Source: Pseudomonas xionganensis
GTDB lineage: Bacteria; Pseudomonadota; Gammaproteobacteria; Pseudomonadales; Pseudomonadaceae
Reading direction: 5' to 3'
NCBI RefSeq assembly: GCF_009763245.1
Contig: NZ_WKJZ01000001.1
Coordinates: 1,516,180 to 1,580,179 of the forward strand
DNA: 64,000 bases
The notes beneath the pieces were generated by a model that was not told where the DNA came from, did no database searches, and was given only the letters and a program-made list of their open reading frames with translations. Position 1 is the first letter of the stretch, and each line of letters opens with the position of its first letter. Both the position numbers and the translations under genes were made by a program. Positions 56,457 through 64,000 of this stretch are shown here, piece after piece.

Positions 56457-57800
56457 TTACCCCAGGGACTCGCCCGGGGTCGCCCGGCGCTTCTGCAGGG
56501 TATGCAGGCGTTCGATCACATAGCGCAGGTGCACATGCAGTTCGTACAGCTCGTTGGAGTAGGACAGCGGCACGTCCACTGAGGCCAGTTCGTCCTCCAG
56601 TTGTTCCAGGCGCTCGATTTCCCGATCCAGTACGTCGGGGAGGGTGCCGGTATGCAGCTTGCGGTCGATTTCGCGCAGATGTTTGTACCAGCGGTAGATG
56701 CGCGCGCGGATGCGCCACTGGTAGATCGGCCCCACTGCCTTGAATAGCGGGATCATCACCACGATCAGGGGGATCAGCAGGATGATATAGCGGTCGGCCA
56801 GGGAGGCGATGCGAAACGGCAGATAGCGCTGCAGGATCGGCAGGCCCTTGGCGTAATAATGCTCGGCATCCTTGTGCAGCTCGAAGGTGCGTGGCTCGGC
56901 GCTGGGAAAGCTGCCGGCGGCGTCGAGCAGGGTACCGTTCTTCATTACCTCGCGGCTGGCGGCGAGAAACAGCGGCACCAGGCCGGGGTTGAAGTCCTCG
57001 TTGACCACCAGGGTGGCGACCGGTGCCAGCACCTGAGTGTCCCGGGACGGGCTGTTGCGTGCCAGGTCCAGCAGGCCTTCGCCTACCGTTACCCGATTGA
57101 AGAAGGGCAGGCGCGCGGCGTAGGCGTCGGCGCGGCGAAAGTGCGCCAGTTGCAGTTCGGGATGGGCGGCCAGTTGCTGCACCAGGGTGTTTTCCGCCGG
57201 GCCGACAAAGAAGGCTGCATCCAGCTCGCCGGCCTGCAGGGCGCGAGCGGCCTTGCCGCCACCGAGGCTCTGCCAGCTGGCGGGGTACTGCTCGGGGTGG
57301 ATGCCGTTGACCGCGAGGATCGCCTCGCCGGCTGCGCGGGTGCCGCTGCCTTCACCCCCCAGGCCCAGGCGCAGGGGCAGCAGGTCGGCGATACGGTCGA
57401 GCTCGATGTCGCGGCGATGGAACAGCCACAGGGGTTCCTGATAGATGGCCCCCAGGCTTTGCAGGAGCGCCTGCTGCTCCCCGCTCAGCTGACGCTCCAG
57501 GCCACTCTGTACCAGGGCGATCTGCACCTGGGGCTGCTCGGCCAGCAGTTGCTGCAGGTTGTCCCGCGAGCCGGAGGTGGGCACCAGGGTCAGCTCGAAG
57601 CCCTCCTTGGCCAGCTCGGCCTTGAGCTGTTCGGCGAACTTCTGGTAGGCGCCACCCTGGGTGCCGGTGGCCATGCTGGCGGTCATCGGCGGTGGCGGGG
57701 CGACAAACTGGAACAATGCCCAGACCAGGCCGGCCACCACCGGTACTATCCACAGGTTGGCCAGCAGCATGATTTTCAGGTCATTGAGTACACGGGGCAT
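56457..57800 (-). CDS. TAXI-family solute-binding protein, membrane-anchored
   Basis: The 447-residue product has a TAXI-type binding domain (about 50-310; SMATGTQGGAYQKFAEQL at its start) between an N-terminal transmembrane helix (about 20-43) and a C-terminal one (about 345-365), and ends in a helical, coiled-coil-like tail. TAXI proteins usually feed TRAP transporters, but no TRAP permease gene is adjacent, so this is an orphan with unusual anchoring. The ATG at 57800 is used; AAGGATG lies upstream. Confidence 0.8.
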   Translation of the reverse strand: MPRVLNDLKIMLLANLWIVPVVAGLVWALFQFVAPPPPMTASMATGTQGGAYQKFAEQLKAELAKEGFELTLVPTSGSRDNLQQLLAEQPQVQIALVQSGLERQLSGEQQALLQSLGAIYQEPLWLFHRRDIELDRIADLLPLRLGLGGEGSGTRAAGEAILAVNGIHPEQYPASWQSLGGGKAARALQAGELDAAFFVGPAENTLVQQLAAHPELQLAHFRRADAYAARLPFFNRVTVGEGLLDLARNSPSRDTQVLAPVATLVVNEDFNPGLVPLFLAASREVMKNGTLLDAAGSFPSAEPRTFELHKDAEHYYAKGLPILQRYLPFRIASLADRYIILLIPLIVVMIPLFKAVGPIYQWRIRARIYRWYKHLREIDRKLHTGTLPDVLDREIERLEQLEDELASVDVPLSYSNELYELHVHLRYVIERLHTLQKRRATPGESLG

Positions 57801-57849
57801 GGGGCATCCTTTCTGGGTTACTGCCCCAAGCATAGTGGTCTGAAGCTGT

Positions 57850-59112
57850 TCAGGTCACCCTCAGGCGCTGTCCTCGTGTTTCGCGGGCGTAATCCAGCAG
57901 CGCCAGCAGGGCCAGAAGCCCCAGGGCATAGCCGCCATCCACCCCGAGCATCAGCAACACCAGGGTGCACAGCAGTGCGCTGAAGGCGGCCAGAGCGCGC
58001 CATATGCCGCGCAGCAGTACCCAGCCTGCAGCCATGCTCAGCAGGTAGATGACCACGAAATTGCCATTGGCGTAGCGGATCAGGTCGTCCACCGTCAGGC
58101 TGAACAACTGGGCCAGGCCGGTGCACAGGGCGCAGGCCAGGATCACCAGCAGCAGGGCGCGGACCGGTACGCCGTGCTGGTTGCGCTGGGCCAGGGGGGC
58201 GGGCAGCTTGCCTTCGTCGGCCAGGCTCCAGATCAGCCGGGCGAAGCCCTGCATATAGACGTTCATCGAGGCGAAGCAGGCCAGGTAGCCGACAGTGGCG
58301 GCTATCCAGCGTGCCTGCTCGCCCAGCAGCAGGTCGAGCATACGCGGCAGGGAGGCCGCGTCGGTCTGCACATCGCCATAGGTATGCAGGCTTAGAACCG
58401 CCACCGAGCAGGCCCAGTACACCAGGCCGGCCAGCAGCACACCGAACAGCAGGGCCAGGGGGAAGTCGCGCTCGGGGTTCTTGAACTCCTCACCCATATG
58501 GGTAAAGGCCTCGATGCCGACAAAACACCAGAACATCACCCCCAGCGCCGCCGGCAGCAGGTGCCAGGAACCGCTGATCGCTGGCAGTAGCGGCTGGCTG
58601 TTGACGGGCAGATCGCCCACCCACCAGATCAGCGCAATGGTGACGATAATCGCCACGGCTATACCGCCCTGAATCATCCCGCTGGCCTTGGCCGGGCGTT
58701 GGCCGAGCAACAACATGGCGGCGAGGGTGGCCAGCTGGATCGCCAGGGCCTGGCCACGGCTTAGATCGAACAGTGCCTGCCAGAAACCGCTGGCGATATT
58801 CAGCGCCGCCGGCAAACCCACCGGCAGCACGGCGAGAAACAGCAGCGCACTCAGGCGTTCCATCCGCGCACCGAAGGCGCGGCCTATAAGGTGCGGCGCG
58901 CCGCCGGCATGAGGGAAGTGGCGGCCCAGTTGGGCAAAGGTAAAGGCCACCGGCAGCACCAGGGCGATCAGCAGCATCCAGGCCCATAACGACGCTTCGC
59001 CGGCAGCGGTGGCGGCCAGCGCCGGGATCACGAAAATCCCGGTGCCCAGCAGCGAGGTACTCAGCAGGCCAATCCCTTGCAGCAGGCCCAGTTCCTGACT
59101 TAGACGACTCAT
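57850..59112 (-). CDS. APC-family amino-acid exporter (YjeH-like)
   Basis: Twelve-helix-type membrane transporter of 420 residues, beginning LLQGIGLLSTSLLGTGIFVIPAL and carrying GIEAFTHMGEEFKNPERDFP, as in YjeH, an exporter of methionine and branched-chain amino acids. It is divergent from an Lrp-type gene, a common pairing for amino-acid exporters controlled by internal amino-acid levels. Confidence 0.85.
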   Translation of the reverse strand: MSRLSQELGLLQGIGLLSTSLLGTGIFVIPALAATAAGEASLWAWMLLIALVLPVAFTFAQLGRHFPHAGGAPHLIGRAFGARMERLSALLFLAVLPVGLPAALNIASGFWQALFDLSRGQALAIQLATLAAMLLLGQRPAKASGMIQGGIAVAIIVTIALIWWVGDLPVNSQPLLPAISGSWHLLPAALGVMFWCFVGIEAFTHMGEEFKNPERDFPLALLFGVLLAGLVYWACSVAVLSLHTYGDVQTDAASLPRMLDLLLGEQARWIAATVGYLACFASMNVYMQGFARLIWSLADEGKLPAPLAQRNQHGVPVRALLLVILACALCTGLAQLFSLTVDDLIRYANGNFVVIYLLSMAAGWVLLRGIWRALAAFSALLCTLVLLMLGVDGGYALGLLALLALLDYARETRGQRLRVT

Positions 59113-59240
59113 GTTGTATGCTCTGCGGTTTCGTTCGCCATGTTAAATCGCCCAGCTGTTGCAGGCTGCTGGCGAAGCGTCGGCTTTTACCGACGAGTTG
59201 GCGCAACTGGCCGTCAAATTGCCTTTTCCGAGAGCCCCGC

Positions 59241-59660
59241 GTGGACAAGTTCGATCAGCAGATACTCGCCCTGTTGCGCGCCGATGCGCGTTTACCCGTC
59301 AGCCAGATCGCCCGCGAGGTCAATCTATCGCGCTCGGCCGTCAGCGAGCGGATTCGTCAGCTGGAGCACAGCGGCGTGATCGGCGGCTATCACGCCCAGG
59401 TGGCGCTGCCGGGTGAGGCGGCGATCAAGGCCTATCTGGAACTGTTCTATCAGGGCGGGCGCTGTGAGCACTATGTCGAGCTGATGCGCGTGTTCCCCGA
59501 GGTGCGCCGCTGCAGCGGCATCAGCGGCGAGACCGATATGCTGGTGGTGATCGAAGCTGCTTCGATGCAGCGTTTGAGCGAGATTCGCGGCGAGATCGAA
59601 AACTTCCCCGGCATGCAGAAAGTGAAGACCCATATGGTGGTCAAGGATTGGGTGTTCTAG
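59241..59660 (+). CDS. Lrp/AsnC-family regulator
   Basis: The 139-residue product has an N-terminal helix-turn-helix (QIAREVNLSRSAVSERIRQLE) and a C-terminal RAM ligand-binding domain, as in Lrp/AsnC proteins. The start is GTG at 59241, preceded by GAGAG; the upstream frame from 59118 is not family-like. It is divergent from the YjeH-like exporter, its likely target, and its stop lies two bases before sbcD. Confidence 0.88.
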   Translation: MDKFDQQILALLRADARLPVSQIAREVNLSRSAVSERIRQLEHSGVIGGYHAQVALPGEAAIKAYLELFYQGGRCEHYVELMRVFPEVRRCSGISGETDMLVVIEAASMQRLSEIRGEIENFPGMQKVKTHMVVKDWVF

Positions 59661-59662
59661 GC

Positions 59663-60883
59663 ATGCGCATTCTGCATACATCCGACTGGCACCTGGGCCA
59701 GCACTTTATGGGCAAGACCCGCCAGGCCGAGCATCAGGCCTTCTGCACCTGGTTGATCGAGCAGGTGCGCGCGCATCAGGTGGATGCCGTGCTGATTGCC
59801 GGCGATATCTTCGACACCGGCGCGCCGCCCAGCTACGCCCGTGAGCAGTACAACCGCTTTATCGTCGAGTTGCGCGGCACCGGCTGCGAGCTGGTGGTGC
59901 TCGGCGGTAACCATGACTCGGTGGCCATGCTCGGTGAGAGCAAGACGCTGCTGGCGCAACTGGGTACGCGGGTAATTCCCGGCGTCTGCGAGCCGCTGGA
60001 TGAGCAACTGCTGGTGCTGCATCGGCGCGATGGCTCGCCGGGGGCGATTCTCTGCGCCATTCCCTTTATCCGCCCGCGCGATGTGCTGCAGAGCCAGGCT
60101 GGGCAGAGTGCTCAGGACAAGCAGCTGTCGCTGCAGCAGGCAATCCAGCAGCATTACCAGGCCCTCTATGCCCTGGCCGAGGCCAAACGTGCCGAGCTGG
60201 GCGACGACCTGCCGATTATTGCCACGGGCCATCTGACCACAGTCGGTGCCAGTGCCAGCGACTCGGTGCGCGAGATCTATGTCGGCAGCCTGGAGGCCTT
60301 TCCCACCAGCGCCTTTCCGCCGGCGGCCTATATCGCCTTGGGGCATATCCACCGGCCGCAGAAGGTCGGCGGCCTTGAGCATATCCGTTACTGCGGCTCG
60401 CCGATTGCGTTGAGTTTTGATGAAGCCCGGCAGCAGAAGGAAGTGCTGCTGGTGGAGCTGGAGGGCAGCGCTTTGCGCAGTATTCAGCCATTACCGGTGC
60501 CATGCTTTCAGCCGCTGTTGTCGCTGCGCGGCTCGCTAAAGGAACTGGACAGCGCCATTCGGGAGGCGGCCAAGCAGGGCAGCGCCGAGCAGCCGGTCTG
60601 GCTGGAAGTGCTGGTTGGCACTGACGATTATCTGAGCGACTTGCAGCTGCGTATCTCCGCCCTGTGTGAGGGCTTGCCGGTGGAGGTGCTGCGTATCCGC
60701 CGCGAGCGCGGCAATGCAGTGGCCGGCCTGCAAGGCCAGGCCAGGGAAACCCTGGATGAGCTCAGCGTGGAGGACGTATTCGCCCAGCGCCTGAGCAGTG
60801 AAAGCCTGGACGAAGCCGAGCAGCAGGGCCTGCTTGGGCTGTATCAGCAGGTGGTCAGCGAGCTGCGCGAGGGCGAGCTATGA
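59663..60883 (+). CDS. sbcD: exonuclease subunit SbcD
   Basis: Mre11-type nuclease of the SbcCD complex that opens hairpins and processes DNA ends. The 406-residue product has the metallophosphoesterase motifs SDWHLG, GDIFDTG, GGNHD, GHLT and GHIH. The ATG at 59663 begins [10 protein letters not shown]; it overlaps sbcC by four bases (ATGA). Confidence 0.95.
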   Translation: MRILHTSDWHLGQHFMGKTRQAEHQAFCTWLIEQVRAHQVDAVLIAGDIFDTGAPPSYAREQYNRFIVELRGTGCELVVLGGNHDSVAMLGESKTLLAQLGTRVIPGVCEPLDEQLLVLHRRDGSPGAILCAIPFIRPRDVLQSQAGQSAQDKQLSLQQAIQQHYQALYALAEAKRAELGDDLPIIATGHLTTVGASASDSVREIYVGSLEAFPTSAFPPAAYIALGHIHRPQKVGGLEHIRYCGSPIALSFDEARQQKEVLLVELEGSALRSIQPLPVPCFQPLLSLRGSLKELDSAIREAAKQGSAEQPVWLEVLVGTDDYLSDLQLRISALCEGLPVEVLRIRRERGNAVAGLQGQARETLDELSVEDVFAQRLSSESLDEAEQQGLLGLYQQVVSELREGEL

Positions 60884-63800
60884 AGATCCTTAGCCTGCGC
60901 CTGAAAAACCTCAACTCGCTCAAGGGCGAGTGGAAGATCGACTTCACCGCCGAGCCGTTCAAGGACAACGGCCTGTTCGCCATCACCGGGCCGACCGGCG
61001 CGGGCAAGACCACGCTGCTCGACGCCATCTGCCTGGCCCTGTACCACCGCACGCCGCGGATGAGCACGGTGTCGGCCAGCGCCAACGAGCTGATGAGCCG
61101 GCATACCGCCGACTGCCTGGCCGAGGTCGAGTTCGAGGTCAAAGGCGTCGGCTACCGCGCCTTCTGGAGTCAGCGCCGCGCCCGCGACAAGGCCGATGGC
61201 GCGTTGCAGGCGCCCAAGGTCGAGCTGGCCGCTGCCGACGGGCAGATCATTACCGACAAAATCAACGAGAAACTGCGCGAAACCGAGCGCCTCACCGGCC
61301 TGGATTTCGAGCGCTTTACCAAATCCATGCTGCTGGCCCAGGGCGGTTTTGCTGCCTTTCTTGAAGCCAATGCCAACCAGCGCGCCGAGCTGCTGGAAGA
61401 GCTGACCGGCACCGATATCTACGGGCAGATTTCTCAGCGGGTGTTTGAGCAGACCCGCGAGGCGAAAGTCGCGCTCGATCAACTGCGCGCCAAGGCCGAA
61501 GGGGTCGAGCTGCTCAGCGAGGAGCAGCGCGCCGAGTTGCAGGCCCAGGCCGCGCAGCTGGCTATTGAGCAAACCGCCCTGGGCGCGCAGCAGGCCGAGT
61601 TGCAGCGCCAGCGCCGCTGGTGTGAGGAATTGGACAAGGCCCAGGCGCAGTTGCACGCCAGCCAGCAGGCCGAGCAGGAGGCGCAGCAGGAGTTGCAGCT
61701 GGCCCAGCCGCAGCTGGCGCAACTGGCCGCCAGCGAACCGGCCCTGCGTTTGCAACCGCTGCACCATGACTGGCAGCAGGCGCGCCAGAGCCTGGCCCAG
61801 ACCGAGCAAAGCCTTCAGCACAACGCCGCCGAGCAGCGGCAGGCCGAGCAGGCCATTGCCGAACACAGCTGGCAGGCCCGCGAACTCAGCGCCTGGCTGC
61901 TGCACGATTGCCAGGCGCAGCATCGGCAGCTGGCCGAACGTCTGCAGCAGGTGCAGCAACAACTGGCCGCGCAGCCGCAGCATGGGCAACTGGGCGAGCA
62001 GCTGGGTCGCTGGGGCGAGCAGCTTAAAGCTCGTCAGCAGTTGGCCGAGGAAATCGCTCAGCTGCAACTGAGCCAGCAGCAACTGCAAGATAGCATCGCC
62101 ACCCAGCAGGTGCAGCTGAGTCAGCAAGCTGAACAGCTCGGCACCGAACAGAGCCGCCTGCAGCAGGCCCGCGAACAGGAAAACGCCGCGCAGCAGCAAC
62201 AGCAGGCGTTGCTGGCCGGGCGCAGTGAGGCGGCCCTGCGTGAGCGCTGGCAGCAGCTGCATCTCCAGGGCACTGTGCTGACTCAGCTGGGCGAATTGGC
62301 CACGGCCCGGGAGCGTCTGGTGGCCGAGCAGAGCGAGCTGGCCAGCGCCCTGGCGCAGCTGCGTGAGCAGCATCAGGCCAAGGGCAGCGAAGTGGCGCAG
62401 TTGCGCCTGAGCTACAAGGATCTGCAGCAACAGGTGCAGGCCCAGGAAAAACTGCTGGAGCAGGAGCAGCGAATTCAGGCCCTGGAAGCCCATCGCGCCC
62501 AGCTGCAACCCGACGAGGCCTGCCCGCTGTGCGGCTCCGAGTCCCACCCGGCGATCAGCGCCTACCAGGCCCTGGATGTGTCGGCGACCAAAGCACTGCT
62601 TAACAGCAAGCGTCGCGAACTGGAGGCTTTGACTGAACAAGGCCGGCAACTGGCCGGCGAGCTGGAAAAGCTCGCCGCACGTCTGGAGCAACAACAGCAG
62701 CAGTTTGAGCGCGGCCAGCAGACCCAGGCCGAGCAGGGCGAACGCTGGCAGACGCTTAATACGCAGCTGGAAAACCCGCTGGTCGACGCCATTGCCCTGG
62801 CTGAGCAGCAGGCGCAACAAGGCGCTGAGCTGCAACAACTGCAGCAGCAACTGGAGCAGCTGCAACAGTTCAATAGCAATCTCGAACAATGCCAGCAGGC
62901 GCGGCTGGGTTTGCAGCAGTCGTGCAGCGAGCTGGAACAGCAGCAGGCGCTTCATCGTCTGCAGTTGCAGCAGCGCCAGGAGCAGAGCGAGCAAGGCCAA
63001 CTGCGCTTGCAACAATTGCAGCAGGTTGCCGAGGTGCGGACAGCCAGCCTAAGCCAGGCTCTGGCCGAGTTCGGCTATCAGTTGCCGGACGACGCCAGCG
63101 CCTGGCTGGCCGAGCGTCAGGCCGAATGGCAGCGCTGGCAGCACAATCAGCAGCAAAGCCTGGATTTGCAGCGCCAGCTCAGCGAACTGGAACATGGCCT
63201 GCAGGCTGCCGCGCAGCAGGCAGAGCACTGGCAGCAGCGCTGGAGTGCCCTGGACCTGGCCGATCAACCGGCCTTGGCCAAGCCTGCCGATACTCAGGCG
63301 GCCTTGCAGCAGGCGCAATTGCAGCTGGAAGAGGCGCAGCGTCGTCAGCAGCAACTTGCCGGTAGCCGCCAGGCCCTGGCCAGCCGCCTGCAGGATGAAC
63401 AGGCGCGTCTGCAACAGACCGAACAGCAGTGGGTGGTGGCGCTGGCCGACAGTCCCTTTAAGGCCGAGGCCGATTATCTGGCTGCCCTGCTGGATGAGGC
63501 GCAACGCACGGCGTTGCAGCAATTGCGTCAGCGTCTGGACAAGACCCTGAGTGATGCCCAGGCCTTGGCCCGTGCTGCCGTGCAGCAGTTGGCCGTGCTA
63601 CAGGCTGATCCGGCCACCGCGCTTAGCCTGGCGCAACTGGACGAGCAGTTGCTCGCGCTTAATGCCCAGCTGAAAAACCTGAGTGAACGCCAGGGCGAAA
63701 TCCGCGCCCAGTTGCAGGGAGACGATGCGCGCAGGCTTGGCCAGCAGAGCCTGTTCGCCGCGATTAGCGCCAAGCAGGGCGAGTACGATCTATGGCAGCA

Positions 63801-64000
63801 ACTCAACAGCCTGATCGGCTCGGCCGATGGCGCCAAGTACCGTAAGTTCGCCCAGGGCCTGACCCTGGATCATCTGGTTTATCTGGCCAATCAGCAGCTC
63901 GAACGCCTGCACGGTCGTTATCAGCTGGCGCGGCGCAGCAGCGGCGAACTGGAGCTGGAGGTGATCGACACCTGGCAGGCCGATGCGGCGCGCGACACCA
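60880..64000 (+). CDS. sbcC: exonuclease subunit SbcC, 3' end outside window
   Basis: SMC/Rad50-type ATPase partner of SbcD. The frame from the ATG at 60880 (sharing ATGA with sbcD) stays open to the window edge, about 1040 codons. It starts [16 protein letters not shown], has Walker A GPTGAGKT near residue 38, long glutamine-rich coiled coils, and the zinc-hook CPLC at residues 548-551 (codons at 62521-62532). The C-terminal signature and Walker B lie beyond the window. Confidence 0.95.
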   Translation, partial: MKILSLRLKNLNSLKGEWKIDFTAEPFKDNGLFAITGPTGAGKTTLLDAICLALYHRTPRMSTVSASANELMSRHTADCLAEVEFEVKGVGYRAFWSQRRARDKADGALQAPKVELAAADGQIITDKINEKLRETERLTGLDFERFTKSMLLAQGGFAAFLEANANQRAELLEELTGTDIYGQISQRVFEQTREAKVALDQLRAKAEGVELLSEEQRAELQAQAAQLAIEQTALGAQQAELQRQRRWCEELDKAQAQLHASQQAEQEAQQELQLAQPQLAQLAASEPALRLQPLHHDWQQARQSLAQTEQSLQHNAAEQRQAEQAIAEHSWQARELSAWLLHDCQAQHRQLAERLQQVQQQLAAQPQHGQLGEQLGRWGEQLKARQQLAEEIAQLQLSQQQLQDSIATQQVQLSQQAEQLGTEQSRLQQAREQENAAQQQQQALLAGRSEAALRERWQQLHLQGTVLTQLGELATARERLVAEQSELASALAQLREQHQAKGSEVAQLRLSYKDLQQQVQAQEKLLEQEQRIQALEAHRAQLQPDEACPLCGSESHPAISAYQALDVSATKALLNSKRRELEALTEQGRQLAGELEKLAARLEQQQQQFERGQQTQAEQGERWQTLNTQLENPLVDAIALAEQQAQQGAELQQLQQQLEQLQQFNSNLEQCQQARLGLQQSCSELEQQQALHRLQLQQRQEQSEQGQLRLQQLQQVAEVRTASLSQALAEFGYQLPDDASAWLAERQAEWQRWQHNQQQSLDLQRQLSELEHGLQAAAQQAEHWQQRWSALDLADQPALAKPADTQAALQQAQLQLEEAQRRQQQLAGSRQALASRLQDEQARLQQTEQQWVVALADSPFKAEADYLAALLDEAQRTALQQLRQRLDKTLSDAQALARAAVQQLAVLQADPATALSLAQLDEQLLALNAQLKNLSERQGEIRAQLQGDDARRLGQQSLFAAISAKQGEYDLWQQLNSLIGSADGAKYRKFAQGLTLDHLVYLANQQLERLHGRYQLARRSSGELELEVIDTWQADAARDT

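Noticed and set aside
60844..63015. 723-codon open frame on the minus strand, Leu/Gln-rich
   Set aside because: It is the antisense of the glutamine-rich coiled coil of sbcC, which has clear SbcC motifs in the sense frame.

Overview
The window is high-GC chromosomal DNA from a Pseudomonas-type gammaproteobacterium (Pseudomonas sensu lato, including the stutzeri/mendocina-like groups; species not resolved). The order tRNA-Gln, ispE, lolB, lbcA | hemA, prfA, prmC, moeB, murI, pagL ... phrB, MerR ... hemH is, from memory, the conserved order around hemA/hemH in P. aeruginosa. Five copies of a GTAGGGTGCGC-type repeat, GTAGGAGC-type REP pairs, a GTAGGGTGGAT-type repeat and two non-coding inverted-repeat elements also fit this group. 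No phage, CRISPR array, transposase or rRNA was seen.

Regions: (1) 1-8.9 kb: isoprenoid, lipoprotein-localisation, tetrapyrrole, translation-termination and cell-wall housekeeping genes, ending with the lipid A deacylase pagL. (2) 9.0-18.0 kb: a tightly overlapping minus-strand operon reading DUF523-DUF1722 protein, class II LitR-like MerR regulator, phrB, NTF2-like protein, SDR, FAD oxidoreductase, DUF1365, Cfa-type methyltransferase, DUF2878. Its promoter at about 18.03-18.06 kb carries two exact TGTACA-N12-TGTACA sites. (3) 18.2-21.9 kb: renalase and a Trp-rich small protein on the minus strand, divergent from a TIGR01777 epimerase gene and hemH, with a third site of the same architecture (TATACA-N12-TGTATA) between them. 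I infer one light-responsive regulon covering photorepair, modified (possibly furan) fatty acids, redox repair and perhaps ferrochelatase. (4) 21.9-31.5 kb: a membrane GGDEF protein, a Sua5-type tRNA t6A enzyme, and a DabAB inorganic-carbon locus flanked by two LysR regulators, with a DUF6671 gene and a group II truncated haemoglobin. (5) 31.6-39.4 kb: LysR/YcaC-like hydrolase pair; a polar amino-acid ABC transporter next to a fold-type III PLP decarboxylase and a LysR gene. (6) 39.6-46.1 kb: rhlB, an M19 dipeptidase, a cNMP-fold GGDEF protein, an acyl-CoA synthetase and a carboxylesterase. (7) 46.1-50.8 kb: the aapJQMP amino-acid transporter with a sigma-54 promoter and a long leader. (8) 50.8-64 kb: GlxA-type AraC regulator, SnoaL-like protein, GIY-YIG protein, GST, PPK2, NdpA, MgsA, an orphan membrane-anchored TAXI protein, a YjeH-like exporter with an Lrp-type regulator, and sbcD with sbcC (cut by the window end).

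The strongest candidate for an under-described system is the LitR-type regulon of regions 2-3, which also appears to reach hemH. Secondary points of interest are mobile repeats that supply stop codons or sit directly at start codons, and the transporter/decarboxylase module of region 5.
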